Shown here: in pieces, positions 49,317-59,455 of the stretch
Layout: each line of letters begins with the position of its first letter
Position numbering within the stretch: the first letter of the stretch is position 1
From: Neckera pumila
Taxonomy: Eukaryota; Streptophyta; Bryopsida; Hypnales; Neckeraceae
NCBI GenBank assembly: GCA_963969595.1
Contig: OZ018417.1
Coordinates: 16,804,501-16,868,500 of the forward strand
Direction: 5' to 3'
DNA length: 64,000 nucleotides
Notes under the pieces: generated by a model
The model's database searches: none
The model's input: the letters and a program-made list of their open reading frames with translations, nothing else
What the model was told of the DNA's origin: nothing
Made by a program: the position numbers and the translations under genes

Positions 49317-49658
49317 CACTAACCCTTAAAGTCTCAAGGCCTTTTTTTCATTAAAAAAACACTCAAAGAATCATTTCTCTTACAAAGAGCAAAAAAAAAT
49401 TTTAGAGTTTTTTTTTTTTTCATATTTAACTACAAGACCTTGCACAAGACTAATATAAGAATGTGGAAAAAAAATCTTAGAAACTTTCAAAATACGTAGG
49501 TTGCAAGATATTTGTGCTAAAAGTGATTTTTTTTGTTTTTGTGTATGTTCTATGACTAGATTATTTGATTGTGAATCCCTTTTACTTAAAAGAAAGTTAC
49601 ACGAGCCTACCAGAAATCCGTTTTGTCCCCTAAGGAACTTTGGGATTTCAAAGGTTAA
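49317..49658 (+). mobile_element. TTAA-ended repeat, family 3, deletion derivative
   Basis: Left end CTAACCCTTAAAGTCTCAAG and family-3 landmarks 'aaaaaaacactcaaagaatcatttct' and 'gttgcaagatatttg', then a short right end TTTCAAAGGTTAA. About 342 bp, so roughly 550 bp of the family is missing. Confidence 0.6.
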
Positions 49659-51168
49659 ATCTATATAAAAAAAAAGAACGAGCGGTTATCATTGGATATG
49701 AGACACTGAATACTAATTAATTTGGTTACTAGTTAGTAATTTGATATCTTTAGTATAAAGTCTTTCTCCAAGAGGAGGCAACAAGGGTAGACCTTTCTTT
49801 TTGCGTCCTAATGACAAGGCTAGTTGAATTCCCCTTTTACGTGTAGAGGTTAAATAAATGAGTCGAAATGCAAAATTATAATTAGATATGACCTTGCAAA
49901 GTAATAAAAAAATACATCTAGTCAAAGATGCAATATAATATTTTATTAAAGTTGTTCTTGGCTATCACAAATGAAAGATATTGCATTACAATAAATAGTA
50001 TATCACTTATCAAGTTTCAGAAGGAAAAAATATATTAATTTTAAAAACTTCATTTCTTTTAGTCTATAAGTATATAATGAAATAACAAAGGTGAATTTAA
50101 AAATTATTTTTTTGGCACTAGTCTACCTTTGAGTGCTTCGAATAGGATGAAAAATGAAGGGAGACCGAGGTAGGGTGGTATTGGGTGATTTCCATTCTTT
50201 TTTTTAAGGGCGGTTGCCTACCAGGTTGGAAGGAGGGGGGCATCAATCTCTTCTATAACTAGTTTTTTGGCAACGAGGGAGAGGATTTTCTTAAAATGTT
50301 CATGTTGGAGGATACCATTGGTTTTGATTTTCACAAGAAAACAAAGTAGGATTTGTTAGTAAAGGTTTCTACTTCAATTTTATTTTATTTATATCAATGG
50401 GACATAAGTTTTTCAATTTCATTAAACATAAGATGAATCTCAAAATTTAAGAGTATTGTAACCTCAAAATTGGACCAACCTATAGCTTCACTATGGTATA
50501 GACATGAACTTAGGCTAAAGTACCTTGTTGTGTAGCAAACATGGTGGAATTGATATTAAAGACAAACAAATAGTGGTACTAGTTTGTAATGAGAGAAGGA
50601 TGGAAAGGATCAAATTTGAACATTACACATCATTCAAATTATATGAAATCCTTTTTGAAGTTGTTTTGTAAAATGGCACAACTAGATTTCGAAGGAAACA
50701 ACTATAGTATTGTAGAAGAAGTGCCAAACAATCAAATAGTATATAGTTGTAAATGAATACTATTTGTGTGTGATGTGCAAATAGAGCCCCTATTTCAACA
50801 AGATTTCACCAAATTAAGTTTATTCCAATGCAAACTAGAAGACATTGATGATAAATATCCCTAGAATGACATAGAAAATTTGAACATTAGAATAGACAAT
50901 AAGTAGTTCATGACAATTAGTGCTACAAATATGACCTTCTAGTATGTACATTAATCTTCAAACTATGTAATATTTGTTGTGAAAGGCAGTGTAATAGACT
51001 TACACGATAATGTAAAGAATTATTTTGAACATGAAAACATCCTTGTCAAAACTTATAGTTCTGCCATAATATACTTTAAAAACTTGGACCAATTGATTAT
51101 AAAAGATCATATTGTAATACACAATGGAAATTGGTATATAAACACCTTGTACTCTCTTTAAACTACTG
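49659..51168. other. AT-rich sequence, no gene seen
   Basis: Nothing could be assigned. Short frames only. Confidence 0.45.
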
Positions 51169-52549
51169 AGACCATTTGCAATGCAGCCAGCAGCACGCAC
51201 AATATTGGCACTATGTAGGGCCAATGATAATTTTTATATAAAATTGTGCTCCAATGTAACTGGTATGGAGACCTCTACTTTCACGACTCACCTTGGTATG
51301 TGACCACCCAGGATCGGCATTTTTTGTCATTTTGCCTACCCCGGGAAGCGCCTCGACAAGTTGATTTGTGGGAGTCATCATGACAAAAAGCGGTAGTATC
51401 CAATGGATGCCAAGAAAAGTTTATTGGTATGTGTGCTAATCAATTCAACTTTCCTTGTTTCCATGAAAAGTCTTTTTTTCACCCCTAAAGGACCAAGGTG
51501 ATTTTCCTATCAAAAAACACTCAAAATTGTCACTTCTATTGCAAAGAGAAAAGAGCTTTAGAAATTGTCTTTTTTTACATATCTAACGTAAGATCTTATA
51601 CTTGACTAGTGTACAAATATGTGGAAGAAATTTCAGAAACTTTGACCGTGTAGGTTGCAAGATATATGCATTTAAAGTGAAGAAAACAAGTTTTTGAGCA
51701 TCTTGCTTGACTAGATTTTTTGACTTAGAATCTTTTTAATTCGAATTTTTTGCACTACTCATTTTGATTTTCTACTTATTTATGTTAAGTATTTGAGTTA
51801 AGAATCTACCAAAAAAATTTAGAAAAAAAGCACTTATTTTTCACTCATTAAAAAATTGTTAAGTAGAGGTGGGTTCAAGATTGAAGAAAAAATAAAATTG
51901 TTAATAGCTTTTAGATGGAATTGAATTACAATAATTCCAACAAGGAGATTGTTCTAGCAAGAAAATCTAACCTTGTTTAACAATTTTTTTGAAAAATTCA
52001 AAAAATTGCATTCAAAAATGAATTTTACAAGTTATTTTTTCAAGAAGATGCTTAGATTGCCCAAAAAACAAAGATTGTCTATAACTTTCTCATCATTAGT
52101 CCAAATTAAACGAAACAAAGCTTCACATGTAGACAAAAATATAATCTTTGAAAAAAAATATTTTTGACTTTTTGTGATTCTTTTTGTGCTGCCCGCAAAA
52201 TTATATTTTTGCTTATTGTGCCATAACTTTGCTCCTGAGCATCAATTAAAATAAAAATCTCATATTCCCAAAGCTCTTGCAAAGATATACAACCTCAAAA
52301 TTGAGACAGTAGGAACCTGCCCAGACCCAAATTGTCCTCCAAGGGGACAAATGGTCCTTTAGGGTTTAATGTAAATTCTTTTCTTCCTTTCTTTTTATAA
52401 TACCAAAAAGTCCATTTGACGTATGGATTGCTGGCTTTGCATTGGATCAAATTTTCCAAAGAAAGAATCGGCATTGTAGAGGCCTTGTGGAATAGCCCGC
52501 AATTTACTCTTGCAAGGCCTTTTTACCGTTGTTGCATTGCAAATGGTCT
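51169..52549. mobile_element. 1.38-kb element with AGACCATTTGCAATGCA ends, carrying a nested repeat
   Basis: AGACCATTTGCAATGCA (51169) and its exact inverse TGCATTGCAAATGGTCT (52533-52549) bound the element. A family-3 TTAA repeat at 51478-52369 sits inside, leaving about 490 bp of host element. The ends resemble those of the 500-bp foldback at 25493. No clear target duplication. Confidence 0.7.
51478..52369 (+). mobile_element. TTAA-ended repeat, family 3, full-length copy
   Basis: About 892 bp. Left end ACCCCTAAAGGACCAAGG (first TTAA now TTCA), right end AATGGTCCTTTAGGGTTTAA. Provides the uninterrupted order for the nested copies at 27167 and 40247, including the internal TTTAAAGTGAAGAAAACAAG near 51680. 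No open frame of note. Confidence 0.85.
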
Positions 52550-54744
52550 AACATTCTTGTATAAACTGTACAGTACAATGATAGCTTCACAAAGTTCATT
52601 AGTTTATCCTCCAATACCCCCAACAACATTTTTTCAATTGATACTGGACAAATTCCAAGTGGAATTCCACACTCCTATGTATAACTCCCAAAGGGCTAGG
52701 GAGGATTGACCCCCTAAGCTTGTTTACATATCTTTCAACAATGTGACTTTGGTAAATTACTTTCATAAGCACTTACATGATATTTTGTGGCGTGTCCAGG
52801 GTATATTTTAGACCTTTACAAACTAATTTGGGTCTTGGATTGCAAAAATGAATTCAAAATCTGAATTTTTTTTCATATGTGTCAATTAAAAAATTCTTGC
52901 ATTTTCCCCTTAGTAAATCCACCCCACTTTGTGAGACGGGTTTAACGTCCTGCAATAATCAGTGTACAAAATATATGTTAAATACATTAAGCCTTTGACT
53001 TTGTGAAATTCTATATTTTTCAGCATTCCAGGGGCAAGGGCAGAAGGCCACTGACAGTGCCCCACACTTGTTGTTCTTTTGCCCTTCTGTCCTCTGCAGT
53101 GGACTTTTAATTAGTGTGGACACAACAGTACCGGTATATATGCAGTGTCCTCTTCACTTCTGACAATCAAATGTTTAATTCAATCACCAATTGTCCTTAA
53201 TCTTCTTTTTATATGCACTCCTTCCCATTATAAAATCTCAGTCATTCATGTTCTGAGATTACAAGGTATCATGTACTGAAAATCCCATATTAAATTCTTA
53301 TCACCATTGGGGAATGAGTGAAAAACCCAAGGACAAGCCCTTTATTTGTGTCAAAAAACACACCCAAAATCACACAAGGACAAGTAATTCGGCTCAACTA
53401 GGCTTCATCCTTGCCTTGTAAGGTGAAAGAGACCTCACAAAAGGAAGGGAGGGAGAATATAAGGATAAAAAAATTACACAAGGACGATGTAAATATCAAC
53501 TTACATGTGCATTTGGTTGACCTTGGGGGTAAGTCAGCTGGCCAAGGACTGGCATTCACATCAACTTCTTTCACCTTCTTCAGGGATGTTTTGAATTTTA
53601 ATAGTAAGGAAAAGGGGGAGGAGGGGTCTATAATAAAAGAGTACTTGGGAGCCCTCATCCGGACTTTGGAAGGGGTTAAAATTTGCACCACAAAAAAAAC
53701 TCAAAACTTTTTTCAGTCAATTTTTCTTGGAAGAAAAAGTGAAGCTGCAACTAATTCATTTTTACTCATATTTATCGAACTCTTATTGAATTAGTTACAA
53801 ATTTTGAAATTTGAAATGGAGGTACTATAGAAATCACAAACATTTTGAAATTTGAAATGGAGGTACTATAGAAATCACAAACATTTTGAAATGTTCATTG
53901 TGAATGCATTAAAAAATTCAATGTGTATCTCCATGTATGCTTTGAAAGTGACAAGGGTAGTTTTAGCACACCTTGCCTTATACAAGGGAGAGAACATTGG
54001 TGCAGACAAAATAGTTGAGTTGTCCACATATTTTTGTTTTCTTTCCTTTCCACCAATAGGAAAATGCAAAAAAAAAGAGAAAATAATAGATTTTTTCAAG
54101 TACGAATTTGTTATGAATTTTTGAAGTGTATTGTCCAATTACCATATTCCAAAACATCATTCCGTATAGACACAAAAAACAACATTAAGTGTATATAAAG
54201 TATTAATGGGATCTAGACCCCTGATACGGTCTCATCAAATGATAGCCACAACATCAAGACCCTAAAACAATAACTTTCTATGACAATCTGACTCTTAAAA
54301 AAGGTAGGAACTCCTATTGTGATCTTTGAGTTAAAACTCCATTACTACCATTCAAAACTATAATTGTTGCCTACTATCATCCCATTGTGGCCCAAATCTC
54401 AACTATTTAAGAATGACGGTTTCAAGTTGAATGCATGACGGCTGAAATGGTTTGTTAAGTGGCTTTCAGAAAAAGGGAGTATCTATCTTCATTACCTGTG
54501 AAATCACTACAATCTCGGAAATAAAGTTTGACTTAGTAAAAATCATGATATGAAACAATTAGAGTACAAATCATTTCTCACACTATTTTTATGATTTAGA
54601 ATAGTAAAGATGACATAAAGAGAGAGGCATGATAAGATGATCCAAATACTAGATCTTGATTAGTGTTTTCTTATGCAAGATTTTTTGCCAATTGTCTATA
54701 TAAAGATGACAAAGAAAGAGACAAGATATATGATACAAGTACTA
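52550..54744. other. Intergenic sequence, no gene confirmed
   Basis: Overlapping frames of 127 codons (+, 53411-53794) and 97 codons (-, 53398-53691) lack recognisable motifs and are low-complexity Lys/Phe-rich. A 95-bp diverged tandem duplication lies at about 54605-54780 ('aagatgacaWaaagaRagag', 'agatcttgatYaRtgtttt'). Confidence 0.4.
53802..53883. repeat. 41-bp tandem repeat, two units plus a start
   Basis: Units start TTTTGAAATTTGAAATGGAG at 53802 and 53843 and are identical by eye. A third begins at 53884 and stops after about 8 bp. Recent by its lack of divergence. Confidence 0.85.
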
Positions 54745-56185
54745 CAATAGATCTTGATCAATGTTTTTTTTAAACACAAATTTTACCAATTGGCTACAAC
54801 CAAAATATGTTGGCTATTTTTATGAAAAAACATTTTTATCTATTCTGCTCAAAGTAGCCAAATTATTGTTGTATTTTAAAACTAGTAGCCAAATTTTACC
54901 TAGGTATCACCTTGTTTTGATATAGATATCACCAAATCTCACCTCCAAATCTCACCCAAATATCACCCCAAGTATCACCCACATATCACCCCAAGTATCA
55001 CCCACATATCATCCCAAGTATCACCCACATATCACCCCAAGTATCACCCACATATCACCCCAAGTATCACCCACATATCACCCACATATCACCCACATAT
55101 CACCCACATATCACCCCAAGTATCACCCACATATCACCCACATATCACCCACATATCACCCCAAGTATCACCCACATATCACCCCAAGTATCACCCCAAG
55201 TATCACCCACATATCACCCCAAGTATCACCCACATATCACCCACATATCACCCACATATCACCCACATATCACCCCAAGTATCACCCACATATCACCCAC
55301 ATATCACCCACATATCACCCCAAGTATCACCCACATATCACCCACATATCACCCACATATCACCCCAAGTATCACCCACATATCACCCCAAGTATCACCC
55401 ACATATCACCCCAAGTATCACCCCAAGTATCACCCACATATCACCCCAAGTATCACCCCAAGTATCACCCACATATCACCCCGAGTATCACATGGGTATT
55501 GAAGAAACGACTGTCAAATGATAAAAAAAACCCTGAATAGATCTTTGATATACAGGTGGATTATAGTCATTGAGATTTATTAGATTTGAGGGGGTTGGTA
55601 TATATCTTGAGAAGATTTTGGACCACCTGGTACATTGCCCTGCAAAGGACGCTCTACACGCATTTGCAGAATCCAAGTGTCCAATGCAAGATTGTATTCT
55701 CCTCCACTGGAAGCATTTTTTAATTTGTTTGAAATGGCAATTCCCTACCAGTTGGGTCCACTATCCTTGACCTCGCATTGACCCAAAATACACTGCTTTG
55801 TTGACATTTAATCTGTATATTCATAAATAATACTTTTGTTAACTTAAAATAATGCCCGATTGCAAGGCCAATCTTTCAGTTGGGAAACTCTTGAGGTCGT
55901 TTGATTGGAAGCTACAATCACCCATAAATTTAACACTCTTGAATGGGTGCTAGTAGTTGGTACCAGTGATTTTCTTTTAATCATTTTGGAGAAGTAGCCA
56001 GTTAGTTCTTCAATACTTGTGTGATACTTATGTGATACTTGAAAATATTGGCTATTGGTCTATAAAAAAAACAGTAGTAATCTGGCTATTGAAAATGAAA
56101 ATTTTTTTCACAAAAAATATCCAACATCTTTTGGTTGCAGCCAACTGGTGAAAATCGTGTATAAAGAAACACTGGTTGGTGGTAT
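54745..56185. mobile_element. Inverted-repeat element of about 1.4 kb carrying a minisatellite
   Basis: 54745-54836 and 56096-56185 are diverged inverted repeats. Landmarks: ACCAATTGGCTACAACCAAA on the left, against the inverse of ACCAGTTGGCTGCAACCAAA on the right. Further inside, GTATCAC motifs on the left face GTGATAC on the right. The minisatellite at 54961-55485 has the same TATCAC core, so it probably grew from these subterminal motifs. No coding content. Confidence 0.7.
54961..55485. repeat. Minisatellite of 46 units of two types (11 and 12 bp)
   Basis: The whole 525 bp resolves into 27 units of TATCACCCACA (X) and 19 of TATCACCCCAAG (Y) with only two point variants. By eye the order is YX x4, YXXXX, YXXX, YX, Y, YXXXX, YXXX x2, YX x2, Y, YX, Y, YX, Y. 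The 27x11 + 19x12 sum equals the observed length. Confidence 0.92.
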
Positions 56186-56483
56186 GCACACAAGCTTTCA
56201 GTCCACAACAGTCAATAAATCACTTTTATTCCATGCTATTGGTTACACTCTTTAGACTGTCTCACACTAATTCTTTTGACAATCACCACTAAATTATATC
56301 ACCAATCACAATACTAGATAAGACAAAATTCGATTTTTTCATTATGTTGGCTACTTGCAAATACAAACATCCAACGATTTTTTTTTATATGTATCTCAAA
56401 CTCATATGTTAGATTAGGAGGCCTAGCCTAGTTCAAATATAATCTAAAGAGGCTAAGAGAGTGTACAACTTTAACCTAAATTC

Positions 56484-58450
56484 CTAAATTCCACATGCTG
56501 AATTCCCATTATCTGGTGTACTCCATTTTGGAATAAGGGACGCCGATTCCTTGCAAGTCCTTTTGGATTCCAAGATGTTCATAGCAGCTCTGAAAAAGTG
56601 TTACAACGAGGAGTTAGAAACTGTGTGTCTTTTGTTGACATATCAGTACATTGTACAACATTATACATTAATCTGTACAGTAGATAGTAACAGGGAATTT
56701 TCATAAAATGGGGATAATACTCATATAATGGAAACCTATTTAGATGCTCCATACATGTGGTTTGAAGTCTCTACAAGTCAAAATTGAAATTTGCAGCAAG
56801 ATTTTGTATCCGTGTGGATTGAGACTCATCAGCAAGAAAATGAAGAAAATCCAGTTTAAGGCTCAACATAAACTACTGATTAGTCCAACGAACTGGATGA
56901 ACAATATGAATGAGCCTTGCAAGTTCAGATTCTCACCATGTTCATACTTGCTTTTAATCTTATTCAAATGACTCAAATGAGGACACTCTATCTTGCTCAA
57001 AGTATACGAGCCTTCCAACAAAATTTCTAGCAGAACTTTGATAAGGAAAAATGTGTGTTGTTAATTACATATGTTACACACTTTCGTGCATTGAGAAAAT
57101 CCTCAAGAAATTGGAGAAGAGAGGCCCAGGAGAAGAAAAAAACAGACAAGAAAGAAACCCATTCAAATATCAAGAATCATTCAAAACACTTGAAAAGTGA
57201 TGAAAATGAAAAGTACACGTTACAAGTCCCAATTTGAAACTCAAGAATAGAGTACCGACCTGATGACGCTTTGCAAGCTCTCACAGCAGCCAATGCTCCC
57301 CTTTTTCTCTGCCACAATCACAACAAAACAATGAGTAACAATGTCTCCTCATTCAATGTCAAATGACAGCATTTCAAACAAACATTACAAAGCCCTATTT
57401 CAAGAACATTTTGAATGCCAATATTCAAGATGACGTAAAACGTTACAGGTAAGGTAGGACCCCATAATCACCACTGACCCAATAGTTCAATCCATTTTAT
57501 TTGAACTACAATGTGCATATATTGAATAAGAGAATGTAACCACCTAAAAATTTCTTCGAGAGTCTATTTTGGTGTCAACTACGAAAACAATTGAACCTTC
57601 GTAACTTTTGTCAGGTATACAGATGAAGTATTCTTTAGTGCATTGGATACTTCTTTCATTTGCTAACAAAAAGACCCATATGAAACATTGACCAATCTAT
57701 TCTAGGAACTATGCTCGATGCAAAAAGTAACAATTATAAAAGTCCCTAAGATATAGATGACCAATTGCGACATCGAAGGGACCTTTTGAAGTTTTATCAG
57801 TATAACCTAAAACTGTCATGATGGACAACGTGGTTGTAGAATAGCAGAATCTCCAGCAGACAGTCTTGGATCCAGTTTTGGACAGTTTCCGGTAACTATT
57901 CAAGGGTGCACCTATATGAAACTTACAGGTCATTTAAAAGTTCTCAGTTCTGAAAATTCACTTAAATTATAAAAACTCTTCCAAAACCATAGTTTATTAT
58001 TGAAAATGAATGATTCCAAACAACCTCAGATTCTAATATAGAAAATAAATGTGCAAATCAGTTGAAAATGACGACATCAGCACACTCAGCCTTACCTTAA
58101 AATTAGCTTTCTGGCCTCGAGAGAACAGAGAATTCAAGCTATCCCGCCTTGTCCACTCGAGCTGGCGCTTCCCTTTGTCAAAGCAGAATTTAGAGTTGCA
58201 ACCAAATCCCCACTTTGAAAAACACACATGTTCACATGCTTGAAACTCAACTCCACGTCACAATTCCCAAGTTCTGCACAATCAGCCAGTCTCACACAGT
58301 TATGCGAAATGCTGAGACCCCAACAGGAAACCCTAACAGACTGGTGAGGCCCTTACTATTAACCGAAAACGATAACGAACGGTTAGCCCCTCTAGCCTTC
58401 CTCATTCTACACCCACCCATCCTCACAGTAATGCCTTTACCCTAACAATG
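56484..58450 (-). other. Possible short spliced minus-strand transcript
   Basis: Canonical splice sites on the minus strand suggest exons ending at about 58096 (TTTTAAG|GTAAGG), at 57260-57308 (GTGGCAG|...CATCAG|GTCGGT) and from 56589 downward (TTTTTCAG|AG). In one frame these join as ...QKANFK, RKRGALAAVRACKASS, ELL and stop at 56579-56581. In another, exons two and three read through to a stop at 56484-56486, containing RAAMNILESKRTC. No start codon was found in frame with the first exon, and a TTAGGGTTT leader-like motif lies near 58320. It could equally be a non-coding transcript. No family recognised. Confidence 0.25.
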
Positions 58451-58647
58451 TCACAGAAGCGATTATCATGAATTCAATTCAATTCTCACTGAGCATGTCG
58501 TCATAAACAAATGAGAAGAAAATCGACAAAACCTAAATCACCAGAAAGATATCCTCAGAATTAGCCTCACAATTCCCCATTTGCAATTTCATAATCCTTG
58601 CGTCCCTATTGACATCCATCCTCTCACGGATGCGGAGAATAATAAGT

Positions 58648-59440
58648 AGGTCATTGATAGTTTCAGATATTAGGATTGTCCGAGTGCGAGCTCATTCTGT
58701 TCCGCAAGAAGAGGCAATTCTCAAAATGCCACTTGAAAACTGAACAGAAAAGGAGTTCAAATCTCTCCTACTCAAATTTTCAGAACCACATTCCAAAAAA
58801 GGGCTAGTGTGTTGAAATAAGTAGGTCATTGAGTTTCATAGATTAGGGGGTGTCAGAGTGCATTGCAATTCTCTAAATGCGACTTGAAAACTCAACACCA
58901 AAGGGGTTTCAAACCTCGTCTACAGGAAGTTTTTCGGACCTCATTCCAAAATACCTTATGAGGGAGCCGGTACGTTGAAAACAAGAAAATCCGCATTGTG
59001 CCGAAAGCTACGAATCGCGGAGCAAGACTTGCGCGGGCCCTAAAGTGAAAGAAATGGTGAAAACTCCAGAGTCTTTGATTAAGGAGTAGAAGTCAATAGT
59101 AAATGATTTGGCAATTCAATTTCGATCTATCACAGAAACTGGAAATCACAGACTTCAAATTCCCGGCCATTTCATAACACCGTAAGAACTTGTGCCCGAT
59201 CAAAATACCTTAGGAGGGGGCAAGTACGTTGAGGAGAGAAAATTCACATTATGCCAAAAGGCAAATCAAGGAGCAGGAGTTCCGAGGTCTAACACACCTG
59301 AGACGAGATTCTGGGGCTCAGCATTGGAAAAAAGAAGCGGTGATTCTCAAGAGCCTTGACACCCAACTCCGAATCCCAGACTTCAAATTTCGAGAACATG
59401 GCAATTCATGTCCATTTCGTAGCCATTTCGTGAGAATTTG
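58648..59440 (+). promoter_or_regulatory. Upstream region of the CFAP70-like gene with tandem duplications
   Basis: Two diverged tandem pairs precede the start codon. The first pair starts 'aataagtaggtcattga' at about 58648 and 58817. The second starts 'aaaataccttaKgaggg' at about 58952 and 59203, and repeats 'cagacttcaaatt' and 'ccatttc' further on. The second unit ends just before the ATG, so promoter or leader sequence has been duplicated. No TATA box could be fixed. Confidence 0.55.
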
Positions 59441-59455
59441 AGGAGATTCATTCCA

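Noticed and set aside
53398..53794. Overlapping 127- and 97-codon frames on opposite strands
   Set aside because: Low-complexity Lys/Phe-rich translations, no recognisable motif, no splice context, and both strands open over the same bases.
54961..55485. CRISPR-like array
   Set aside because: Units are adjacent with no unique spacers and only two unit types; it is a minisatellite in a eukaryotic setting.
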